64,000 nucleotides of DNA from Ancylostoma caninum. Its lineage: Eukaryota; Nematoda; Chromadorea; Rhabditida; Ancylostomatidae. The notes below the pieces were generated by a model. The model was not told the DNA's origin, ran no database searches, and was given only the letters and a program-made list of their open reading frames with translations. The stretch lies in the NCBI GenBank assembly GCA_037903475.1, contig JBAJFG010000445.1, positions 2,666,001 through 2,730,000 on the forward strand, written 5' to 3'. The position numbers and the translations under genes are program-made. Positions within the stretch are counted from its first letter, which is position 1. Every line of letters begins with the position of its first letter. Positions 55,301 through 64,000 of the stretch are shown here, one piece after another.

Positions 55301-57690
55301 GGTTCCTAAAGTAATCTCCTAAACGTGTCAATGTTTCAGGGATCACAGGTCCAAACCCTATACAATCTGTTACAGTCGTCTAGAGTTTGTCGTTCTATAG
55401 CTGGACCTCATGCGAACATCCCACCGACTCTAATATCGTCTAGTCCGTTTCTACATGCGCAATTGCAAAACCTCAAGGTGACGTGTGAATTATATAGCAG
55501 TAATCCATCCCGTCGGTCATATCTTATGAAATGTTTATTCTTTGTTGATCTCCTTCCTATTTAATCATCATTGGATCATGCCGTGCAGGAGGCGATCCAT
55601 TATTACCAAATTATCAATCCATTTTAACAAAAATTTTGTTCCTGAAACTAAAGTCGGAGAGCAAAGAGATGTAGAAATTATGAAAATTTTCACATGTGTA
55701 TTGTGACTTCCTTGCGTTGATTGCTATTTTTAGGATTGTTTTAAATTTCTTAGATATTGGGTGTGTATCATCATGTGAGAAAACAGTTTGTCAGGTGTGC
55801 GATTTGTCATTTTGACCATCTTTTCGCCCTAAAGAGTCAGCTCTTCACTTTCGCGTGCGATTTCAATCTGCATGCATATGTATTAGGTTGGTGCAAAAAT
55901 AATGCGCGTTTTCATGCTTTCGATTCTGCACCCCATTACTCATTTCGAAATCAATCTTTTCGAAAAGGCTTAGAACTGTTATAATCCGCAAATCTTTGAC
56001 AATAAGGCAGATGTCCTCCCATTACCACACAATTCGAACAGGGCCTCTTAGCGTCGACGAACTTCCGGGAGGCAATTTCGTTAACCCTTTAGTCTTGAAA
56101 AAAATTCTCCCAGAAGTCGTCCAAGTTCTTATGATGTATGAGGCAGAGCTTCCTAGCCTATTTGCTGCAGCGTGTAGGGACTCTGGGGTGCGAGATATGG
56201 ACGGGCGGTGCTGTGTAGGAGTGTAGAATCCATTTTATTGAGCAACGCTGGGCTCACACAGTGGGGTTTCTTATTTATTTCATTTACATATTAGGAGTAC
56301 TTCTCAGGTGAGAAAGACAGTGGAAAATAGTGAGCAATTTGTGCGGCAGGCCACCACAAAGTGGCCATGACCTTCATTTGGTGTTGCTTCGATTTCTGGC
56401 AGAGTATTGCTGCGTTTTTCTCATCCAACTGTTGAGCAAGGCACTTCATTTTGTCGTAGAGGGTCTATGCTTCACAATGTATCACTATGCGACCAAGTGT
56501 TTGGTCTCAACTCTTCCACTATAAATGCGCGAAGCAGACCTCTTAACGATGATCAATCCGGTACTCGTTCAGTATGCGCGACATCCACTCGTCGAGCTTT
56601 TTCATGCTCCCATTCTCACTAAAGAAAGGGATGGTCTGACGGCAGTTACCGGTGAGGTTCTGCAAAACCGAATATGTTATTTTGAATGAGTGCTCTTCGA
56701 TTTCGACCATCAGTTAGGGGTTGGAAACCCCAGGAAGACCTATGCGACATCTCTTGTTTTCGAAGCAAGACGCGCCACGTTGAAAAATCCGGAGGCAGCT
56801 CCGATGTATGCGTTTGCTCACACTTCAGTAGCCAAAACTATGGTGGTATTCCGAGCGATTCCTGCTGCGATGCCGCCGAGTTTTAGCTCGCTGAAGTGAG
56901 TTTGGCAAGAAATTTGTTCTGGCATCTTCCGTTCCAGAACTAAAAGTTTACCGAAAACTTGAATTTCTATCAACATGCATAAGATATTTGGAAAGGCCAT
57001 AAAATTTGCTATAGAACCATACACAACTTCTCATGGGGGTCATAAGAAATTTCGGAGGTTTCCTCCACCGAAGATGAAGCAGCGAAAAACGCGCATTATT
57101 TTTGCACCAACCTAATAATATCTGAATATGGGGGGAAAGCTGGAGGGCGGAAAATCACTGCCTCGTTTAGCTAACGCATACCAATTTCCATCCCTTTTTA
57201 AAATATTTCGTAAAAAAGAGAATCGAAAGAATCTCATTTTTGGAGCTACCTAAGCCCCTTTTTTGAAACAATGAATCCCACTTTTTCCCCATCTTTCTTC
57301 TACATACTACCACGAAATTGTTGTCTATTATCACTAATTTTTTTTTAGAAATCATCGCAAGTTATCCGGAAAAAGCAGTCTGAATATGTGCTTGAACTGG
57401 ATGGTGGTCCTATAATGCCACACACGATTCCATTAGTGGGTTCCGCGTCTATTCGTTTTCACTAGCGATAACTTTCAAACATTTTGTGGAGTTTTACCAT
57501 TAATGACAACTGGTTTCGTTCCCAGGTAGCAGAATTCATTCGTCGATCCGGAGTTTGTAGTGAAGAGCCGGTAACTATCCGCGTGAATGATCGCTCGGTT
57601 TGTAATGGTATTAATGATGTGGATTCGGAATTATCCGATTGGAATGAAATAAGAGTGGATAAGGAGAAAATTTTTTGGGAGAAAACATGA
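49395..57690 (+). CDS. DONSON: DONSON orthologue, replication-fork / CMG assembly factor, about 18 exons
   Basis: Exons with matching phases: about 49395-49564 (start uncertain), 49836-49950, 50048-50160, 50285-50342, 50407-50593, 50786-50814, 50860-51115, [unresolved], 52084-52446, 52522-52640, 52721-52828, 53921-54064, 54282-54411, 54594-54744, 54992-55078, 55150-55237, 55340-55477, 57349-57435, 57526-57690. Blocks that match the DONSON family in order: GTKLRVTSKKPFPW; LESACLFWQFPCFSWLP; MACSSFTVLFTKL; VIVTPSTLGFRQYLKSEG; EWLENIGM; LVKGSQVQTLYNLL; ANIPPTLISSSPF; YVLELDGGPIMPHT. DONSON helps TOPBP1-dependent loading of GINS during CMG helicase assembly (dnsn-1 in C. elegans). The N-terminus is basic and Ser-rich. 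Exons between 51115 and 52084, and the joins around 54411-54992, are not fully resolved. Confidence 0.9.
49836..50593 (+). CDS. DONSON: DONSON exons 2-5 (basic, Ser-rich N-terminal part)
   Basis: 49836-49950, 50048-50160, 50285-50342 and 50407-50593 join without a frame break. They contain the basic cluster SPIKKRRKRG (possible nuclear signal) and end with KIPLDLRLGTKLRVTSKKPF and WMRD, the first family block (TSxxPFxW). Confidence 0.85.
52084..52828 (+). CDS. DONSON: DONSON exons of the central conserved core
   Basis: 52084-52446 (120 complete codons), 52522-52640 and 52721-52828. Split codons at each border fit (TG|G, A|TG, G|GT). They carry the most recognisable family segment, FWQFPCFSWLPTYPR, the FTVLFTKL block and the VIVTPSTLGFRQYL block. 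Confidence 0.9.
52877..53306. mobile_element. TTAA-type MITE, second family (copy 1, inverted) in a DONSON intron
   Basis: Right end ...TGAGTGCTGCCT-TTAA, left end TTAG-AGGCAGCATTCACTG (one base off TTAA). It is an inverted copy of 58988-59395, sharing GTGTTTCACG-type and CAACAGTAAGTTGAACACCG blocks. Confidence 0.85.
53921..55477 (+). CDS. DONSON: DONSON exons of the C-terminal half
   Basis: 53921-54064, 54282-54411, 54594-54744, 54992-55078, 55150-55237, 55340-55477. They contain EWLENIGMSPRKSAKLRR and the LVKGSQVQTLYNLLQSS / GPHANIPPTL block. The junctions 54411 to 54594 and 54744 to 54992 do not fit in phase with the simplest donors; a small exon or alternative donor is probably missed. 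Confidence 0.8.
55883..57115. mobile_element. Mariner-ended element, 1.23 kb (copy C), inside a DONSON intron
   Basis: TA-flanked, ends TTAGGTTGGTGCAAAAATAA and inverse. Inverted relative to copy A; the match includes GGCCTTTCCAAATATCTTAT. It lies between the exons ending at 55477 and starting at 57349. Open frames inside it are element sequence, not exons. Confidence 0.9.
57349..57690 (+). CDS. DONSON: DONSON last two exons
   Basis: 57349-57435 (29 codons, YVLELDGGPIMPHT) and 57526-57690 (54 codons and TGA). Both begin and end in phase 0. An AATAAA at 57869-57874 is a plausible polyadenylation signal. Confidence 0.88.
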
Positions 57691-57868
57691 CCGAAATTCT
57701 TGAGAACCAAACTTTTGTGTCTGCGCCTGTTTGTGATGTTTTATATGGATCCAAAATATAAATGTTATTACGTTTATAGTTATCGACATCGTCATAATGC
57801 AAGTGAGAATTGCACTGATAGTTGTTACCCTCATATCTGAACAAAGAAGTGAAATATATGAATTAATG

Positions 57869-57874
57869 AATAAA
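57869..57874 (+). terminator. Candidate polyadenylation signal of the DONSON gene
   Basis: AATAAA 179 bases after the stop codon, in AT-rich sequence before the convergent gene. Confidence 0.4.
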
Positions 57875-58095
57875 CGAGTGCGTGAATATACACCAGTCAC
57901 GGACAAAGTACTAGAAGCCACTTCGTCAATAGCAAACTTCTCAAATAACTATATCAAAATATTGCTAACAAATAAATGTCTTTTGAGAAGTATGGGTCCA
58001 CACTGGATGGGCCGTATAAATATGAAGTTACATGCAACGTCCCAGCTAGAGAAAGAAGATCAAATACTGTCATGCAATACATATTCTTAAACGCG

Positions 58096-61000
58096 TTAAC
58101 TCTTACGTGCGTTTGAGATCATGTGACCTTCCGGAGAGATTATGGAGTCGAGGTCGCCGTCATCGAAAGCGGTGTTCAGGTCCTCTCCGTACTGTAAAAT
58201 CTTCGATCTCGACCGTCAATGCAATTACTCTTCACCGTTTATTACCTCGAAGTCATCAGTAGTCGGCAAGGGGGAAGGGGCGGAGCGGTTTGAAGCAGAT
58301 GGAGATGATGGGAGACTTAGAGACACCTGCTCTATGTTCAGCGTATTAGTCTCAGGTCAGAGATAGAAACTACAAAACAAATCCTTTTTCAAAATGGAGA
58401 AGCTTACATCAACTTGTAATGATGGGTCGGATACGTCCATAAAAGCAACTCCACTATCATATTCTGTTGAGGAGCTTGCAGTTACCACGGAGTTCACCTA
58501 AAGATGCGAGCAGCCAAAGATGAATGAACGTTCAATTATTTGATAGTGTTCATGTTTTAGAAATTATGAAAGCTTTTTTATGGGTCAATTCGAACGTCAC
58601 TCACATACAAGAAACGTCGATCGTGACTGCACTCCTTGCACCGGTAGCAGCGCTCGGAAGGGTAGCCGCTATACTCCTCGAGGAGTATAGCACCCTATGT
58701 CGCCGTCGCCGGTGGCCGCCGACCGCCAGTGTTGACGACGGCAGATCAACAACACTGGCGACCGCTCACAATTGATAGACACCAACGTCACAGCCATCAA
58801 CGTTGGCGATCGTCCATCGCCGGCGACGGCGGCCGCCGCGACGCCCCGCCCACAGTCGATGCGCGTCTACCCTACAGGCACAAACGACGGCGACGCAGGG
58901 TGCTACAGTACTCGAGGACTATAGCGGCAGGCCCTATGTTGATGCGCATCAACTGCCAACAATTGGGTTAACACGTGTCAAAGTGGATTAAAGGCAGCAC
59001 TCGCGGAAATTCTCGCTTCTAAAATGAGTCGCTCACCATACAGCGGGCCATTGGACAATCGCAACAGTAAGTTGAACACCGTGGATTTCCGCCTACCTAC
59101 GATAATACTGCCGTGGACACATCTACCGCTCTGGACATTAAGGTTTCATCGCGCCAGCTAACGCCGTTGACATGGGATGCGTATCTGGCTCAGCGGAGGG
59201 CTCGTTTATGGAACTCGTACCATTTGCAGAGTTTCGTGGCGGGACCCATCGCGGAACAGTCGTCCGGACACGCATGGAATACCGCCATCATTTTCTGTGT
59301 ATTTCGCGTGTTTCACGCCACTTCATCGTCCCTAAAAACCCCGATATACCGCGAAATCTTCGACCCAAAAATTTCCGTGAGTGCAGTGAGTGAAATAACG
59401 CTGCTACAGTGTGTTTCACCGAGGAACATAGTTATTACGATATTAGAGAAGGAGAGCACTCGAGAAGAAGTACCTAATTCGAAGAGGCGGGCGAGAAATG
59501 CAGATCATAGACGCAAACACTCAACTTTCGTCGTCTTTGGAATGAACACTACCGATGCGACGGGAGCATCAGGATAGACGTTCCCCTTACTTGTGCAATG
59601 CCAAGTTTTCTTCCTCTCTAGAGCACCATATCATGCGAAGCTTAATGGATAGATAAATAAATAAATAGAAACTTTTTTCAATCAGCAAGTGATTCTGCTC
59701 TTTGCCAGAAGCTCTCTGCCAACGTGGGCAAGGTGTTTATCCGCTGAGGCGTGGTCTTTCTCGGATAAACAGCTGCACTACCAAATAAAGAGCTACACTA
59801 CCGGATAAATCGCTACATCAGCGAATAAATAGCTAGACGAACCGCTACGTTCCGAATGACAGCTATACTTCACTATATAGCTCAAAAAACCCAAGGAGCC
59901 TTCTTCAGTAAAAGAGTGAGGTGGACATCTAAGCTAATCCTAATAGTGCATTAAAGGACAAAATCTTTATAGAAATGTAAAAAAGGAATTTCTTTCATCA
60001 GTTTTCTAGTATGGAAGGAAATACACCATTTAAAAATGGTCATCTCACCAAATTGGCATTGGAAACGACAATTTTGACTCTCAAATGAATTCAGATAGAA
60101 AGATACACTGTGGAGCTGTTTGTCCGGAAACTTCGGATAAACAGCTCTACCATGGAGCTGTTGAAAATCCACGCAGGTGTGAGGAGGCAGCATTCGTTTG
60201 TGGATGGACAGCTACACAACCAAGCTAGATCAGCAACTGAGGGGAGGATGGCTGGGGGAAGATGCTGCTAGGGCCTCCTCTAGACGGGTGACGGTCAAGA
60301 GGTGCGCTCGAGAATTCCTCGCACCTCTCTCGCACATCGCTCGCACCTGTAATTGCGGGTGTCGTGTAAGAGCTGGCCATATCGGCATCAGCTGTTACCA
60401 GCTAAGGTAGACGGTCTCCCCGACCGAGCCTTGGCGTCAGAAACGTCGCGCGCGGCAGAACGGCGTTAAAGGTTTACAGAATATGCGGACACCACAGTGC
60501 GGATCGGGGAAAGCGCTGTTATTTAGAAGCTGCTGGGAACTTCTGGTGCTGAGATGCCGAAACCTTTTTCATCCTGCAACCATAAAATCTACTATTAACA
60601 GTAAATACGCACTACTAATGCCTAAATATACAAAAAGTCAAGAAAACGGTTAAAATTTGTCGACTAGTAATATTGCTGAAAACTTCTAGTAATATTATAA
60701 GTAGAAGCTACGGTGTGGTTTTGCGTGTTGATCATGAGTGCGAATACTGTCTTTAATGGTGCTGACGACGTTATTATCATAAGGAACAACGATGTCTCCT
60801 ATATCAGGAAGAATCTCATGAGAAAAATGATTATTGATGTCGTACCTATCCGATAGGATTACTCTCACTTACATAATATTAGGTTGATCCGAAAGTTTTG
60901 CACCAATACATTTGTTAGGATCCAAAATTCCATAGGCATTGAATCAGAATGCCACTACATGTGAACTGCAGAACACACGTGGCTGAAGCCGCACAACAAT

Positions 61001-63924
61001 CGTCGGACAATTCCAAGCGCTGCATTGCAGAAAAGTGATGTCGGCTTGTGTCCCCCACGATATGAGTGCCTTACAAGATTGAGTGTGTGTCAGTCTTTGC
61101 TGCTGCTTCCACACAGGAGGAACTTTCTCCGCCAGCTCATTAGTGGAGATGAGAGTTGGATGCTGTCCGTCAACCATACAAGAGAGAAAAGTTGACTCGC
61201 GCGTGGCGAACCATCTCCAAAACAGCCGAAAGGAGAAGTGCACAAAAAAAAAAGGTTTTTCTGTGTTGTTGGTAGGATTCCGCGGGAATACTGTATCAAG
61301 AACTGCTGATACCTGTACCACAATGGCCGCCTAAGTCTACTCTTCTTAACCACAGAAACTAGTAAAGGAAACTTGCCTGAAGCGTGGGAAAATTGACCAT
61401 GTTGCTCCACTTCATGGCAACGCCCGACCCCATGTGGCAAAGTTTACCCGCCAGAAAATTGCCGAGCTAGGTTGGGAAGTTCTACTTCACTCTGCTCATT
61501 CTTCCGACTTGACCCCATCTAATCACCACTTGTTTGGAGCACTGCATTCACGAGAAAAAAACTCGATAGACTAAATTGAAAAGTGAGATTTCAAGATTCT
61601 TCGACTCGCAGCAGCCAGAGCTCTTGACTTCTGGATCTGATGCTCTAGTAGAGCGTTGGCCATATCTCGTGGATCATAATGGCAATAACTTTGTTGATTG
61701 ATACCCATTCACAATAAAGTTAACTTTCTCTGAAAAAAGTATGAAATTTGGTGCAAGACTTCCGGACCAGCCTAATATATCACGTCCAACTCACATTTGA
61801 TGCTGTGGGAACAATGATCAGTGGACGTTGAGCTTGAAGTGGAATCGGCGCACTCACAACCGGCCTATACAAGAGTGGTCCAGGTGACGGTAGTATTGCG
61901 CACTGTAAATGTTCGTTTCAGCTGTGGACTGGGTTTTGGCTTCACTTAAAGCCTCCTATCTGGCCGTTATTTGGTGACTACCAAAACACACAAACAGATG
62001 GATTCTACGACATATTTTCACACTAAATTTCCCTAGGGACTTCTGGAGTTGTTGTGGGAAAGGAAGAGACGGTTGCCTTACAATGGACCCGATCACTGAA
62101 GAGTTGTGCAGATTCCAAGAGTGAGGACCTGCTCGCACATACCGCACCATCTGTTACGACACGCCTGGACGGGAATCAGGAGGATAGATCATGAACGGGA
62201 GCAGCGATCTTAGTGGAATGGGTACTATTGTACTTCAGCGGCCCCACTATCGACCCCAAACTCAAGGTTATGGATTTCTCTAAAAATTTGCATACAGGGG
62301 TAATTCCATGTGCTGATCACGAGTATCATATTCACTTCCCATGATAGTATCGATTTTATTGATTTTATCGATTTTTCCCCAAGTATGGACCTCCTCTCGG
62401 ATCTCTCTGAAAATTTGCCTACTGGGGTCTCTGAAGGTGCGGGTTGCAAATATGATGAAGATTTCGCAGGAAAAGGTCGGCTTTGTGGGGAAAACTCCAG
62501 TAAAACCGGCAACTACACCGCCCTACAGATAAAAATCTGGAGAAAATCAATGAAATTGAGAATGTGATGCAAAACAGCTATTATATTCGTGATCAGCAAC
62601 TTCAAAAACCTCTAAATGCACTTTTTCAGAGAGATGTCAGATATGGGTAGAACTTGGAAAAAATCGATAAAATCAATAAAATCGATATTGTCATGCGAAA
62701 TGAATATGATATTTGTGATCAGCACCTCGAGTTACCCTTGTGTGCAAGTTTTCAAAGGAATCCATGATTTTGAGTTTCGGGTCGATAGTGGGGCCGCTGA
62801 AGTATAGTGGAGTCGTTTTGACAGTGCGTTTTCCGCGACAGCGGCTCCCTGGCATTGGAGCACGCAGCGCGGTCGGTCAAAAAGTTGACCTATGATTCAT
62901 CTAGTATCTTTGAAGAGTTTTGTAGCTTGTTTCTCCTTATATTGTTCTTTCTCAGCTCTTAGAACAAATGAAGAAGGGAACAGACGATAAAACCCGTCAA
63001 AGAAGCCGGATCCATCGTGGGTCAACTGTTTGACCAACCGCACTGCGTACTCCAATGGCAGCGGGGCCGCTACCGCAGACAACGCACTGTCAAAACGACT
63101 CCACTATACAATAGTACCGTGGAAATGTATGGATGCGCGGACAAGGGCAATTAACACTAGATGCGCGCGTTTGACGCATGTGAGTCCATATGATTAGGAT
63201 TGAACTAGTCGCATTGCGCATCGCGGCTCAGACGTATGGTCTATTAGTTCACAGAGAGCGCCTGATCCGACTTTCTCTGCAATTACGACTTTGCACGCAG
63301 ATTGCGTCTGGACAGTAAGGAAACATGAGAATAGAAGCAATCACACCATATGCATATCAAAAAAAAGTGCAAAAAATAGATCAGTTAGCCGAAAAAGTGA
63401 TGAGGTCGCAGTTGCGGGCAAAGTCGGATAAGGCGCCCTCTGTGAGCTACAGTCCTCGTAGAAAAGACAGACAGATTCCGTGAGTGCAGCAACGCGGTGG
63501 GACATGAACAATGGATGTGGATAGAGCATGCCCCAAGTGAGAGGGTCGAGTAGGTCCCGCCACGATTTTGGGGCGCGACGTTGGGAAACTGCGCGCGCAA
63601 TCTGTCTATCGTTTCGACAAGGACTGTAGTAGACCGTACGCGTTTAGGGCCTCGCGGCGGCCGCGCAAGCTTTCCACTGTGGATTTGCATGCCGGCTGAC
63701 CGGTTTTTATGAAAAATCATTCACAAATGTATGCGTGCGTTGACGCAGGCAGCTGGTATAAACTGCCCTACAACCAGCTGGCTACGTCCCAGGTGGTGCG
63801 GCGCGTGTTAGCAACTCCACTGGAATCCCTCGTCAAAACTACCTGTAATGGAACTCTTGCGACGGATTGCAGCGGCACGAGTGTAGCACGAACAGGCGTG
63901 TGAATGTGCTGAGGAACAGGCTGC
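58096..63924 (-). CDS. Unidentified Pro/Ser-rich protein with acidic C-terminus (5 exons, continues right)
   Basis: Exons in coding order: 63843-63924, 61795-61902, 58408-58497, 58246-58350, 58096-58191. All borders have AG acceptors and GT donors, all junctions are phase 0, and the first starts with one base of a split codon, so the gene continues beyond the right edge. Sequence: [57 protein letters not shown]; a Ser/Pro stretch ending TTDDFE; then [20 protein letters not shown] and a basic end with TAA. The acidic, Asp-rich end and Pro/Ser-rich remainder recall activation regions of transcriptional regulators, but I see no DNA-binding domain. It converges on DONSON. Confidence 0.7.
58668..58925. 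repeat. GC-rich element bounded by CTCGAG-centred palindromes (copy 2, inverted)
   Basis: Left boundary 58668-58691 is the same perfect 24-bp palindrome as 25023-25046; right boundary 58902-58925 is a near palindrome like 24843-24866. The interior shares GACGCCCCGCCCACA with copy 1 in inverse but is longer (258 against 204 bp) and well diverged. Confidence 0.85.
58988..59395. mobile_element. TTAA-type MITE, second family (copy 2, right end lost)
   Basis: Begins TTAA-AGGCAGCACTCGCGG and matches the inverse of 52877-53306 through CAACAGTAAGTTGAACACCG to AATTTCCGTGAGTGCAG, but the final inverted end and TTAA are missing. Confidence 0.8.
59408..59543 (+). repeat. Dispersed repeat, copy of 21636-21772
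   Basis: Directly follows the truncated MITE. Same start (GTGTTTCACCGAGGA) and many shared blocks. Confidence 0.75.
59755..59850 (+). repeat. Degenerate tandem repeat, about 20 bp, 4-5 copies
   Basis: Variants of ATAAAnAGCTACACTACCGG. Confidence 0.65.
60879..61775 (+). pseudogene. Mariner element with decayed transposase, 897 bp
   Basis: TA-flanked, with ends TTAGGTTGATCCGAAAGTTT and ...GACTTCCGGACCAGCCTAA, a different mariner family from copies A-C. Plus-strand remnants: GDESW near 61148 (first catalytic Asp region), then in shifting frames NARPHVA near 61412, [15 protein letters not shown] near 61470 and HHLF near 61528. The sequence between the left end and GDESW is far too short for the helix-turn-helix half, so there is a large internal deletion as well as stops and frameshifts. 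It lies in an intron of the minus-strand Pro/Ser-rich gene, ending 19 bases from the 61795 exon border. Confidence 0.88.
62221..63118. mobile_element. Fold-back element with long arms, carrying a nested MITE
   Basis: Outer ends GGTACTATTGTA and TACAATAGTACC. The arms continue inward through CTTCAGCGGCCCCACTATCG and its inverse (62786-62802), and through TCGATTTTATTGATTTTATC-like blocks. Flanks are GTGGAATG (62213-62220) and GTGGAAATG (63119-63127), a near target duplication. The right arm is split at TA by the MITE at 62805-63106. Confidence 0.85.
62805..63106. mobile_element. TA-flanked MITE, 302 bp, nested in a fold-back arm
   Basis: Inverted ends TAGTGGAGTCGTTTTGACAG, extending to about 40 bp, flanked by TA (62803-62804 and 63107-63108). 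Removing the MITE and one TA rebuilds the outer element's end, which is the footprint of a nested insertion. Confidence 0.88.
63237..63455. mobile_element. MITE copy related to 24508-24742, right end truncated
   Basis: Begins GGTCTATTAGTTCACAGA and follows the 24.5-kb copy base for base with scattered changes to CCCTCTGTGAGCTA, then diverges. Confidence 0.8.
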
Positions 63925-64000
63925 CTGAAAAAGTCGAAAAACTCACTAAATTGTATTCGTAGATCACCGAGTCGCTGTTTAGAGCAATGGTTATAAGTTA

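Noticed and set aside
55996..56226. 76-codon open frame inside a DONSON intron
   Set aside because: It lies wholly within the mariner-ended element 55883-57115 and is not in phase with the flanking exons.

Overview
The window looks like a gene-poor, repeat-rich stretch of a nematode genome, most likely a strongylid (hookworm-like). The order is inference. The direct evidence for nematode is many short coding exons split by introns with TTTCAG-type acceptors, including introns of only about 36-50 bases, together with BEL/Pao and Ty3/gypsy retroelements, mariner-type ends and many small fold-back elements. There are no operon-style prokaryotic genes and no rRNA or confident tRNA genes.

Layout. 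Bases 1-2283 hold the 3' part of a decayed Ty3/gypsy pol gene, followed by two small ORFs, an LTR-like segment with a TATA box and a GC-rich minisatellite. Bases 3941-10456 are a young BEL/Pao element on the minus strand: one open 1891-codon gag-pol, two nearly identical flanking LTRs and a tRNA-Gly-type primer site. Bases 11892-23005 (minus) carry a host gene of at least 15 exons encoding an FHA domain at one end and a PHD finger at the other, an architecture like vertebrate TCF19. Its introns are full of small transposons. Bases 24500-35300 are mostly repeats. From 35387 to 39689 several minus-strand exons belong to unidentified genes; one terminal intron contains a 17-copy GC-rich minisatellite. 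A processed SEC61-alpha pseudogene lies at about 39760-40290. A broken MULE transposase gene is at 45532-47560.

Bases 49395-57690 (plus) contain the clearest host gene: a multi-exon orthologue of DONSON (C. elegans dnsn-1), a replication-fork and CMG-helicase assembly factor. Its introns hold a TTAA-flanked MITE and a 1.2-kb mariner-ended element. Facing it (58096 to past the right edge, minus) is a Pro/Ser-rich gene with an acidic C-terminus that I do not recognise; the two genes converge with about 400 bases between their stops.

The rest is a dense set of non-autonomous elements: hAT-type with 8-bp target duplications, TTAA-type, mariner-ended, TA-type, long fold-backs (one with another MITE nested in its terminal repeat), and an unusual GC-rich element bounded at both ends by 24-bp CTCGAG-centred palindromes. 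I found no gene cluster that works as a new pathway. The most distinctive observations are the palindrome-bounded element, the minisatellite inside a coding-gene intron and the FHA-PHD gene.
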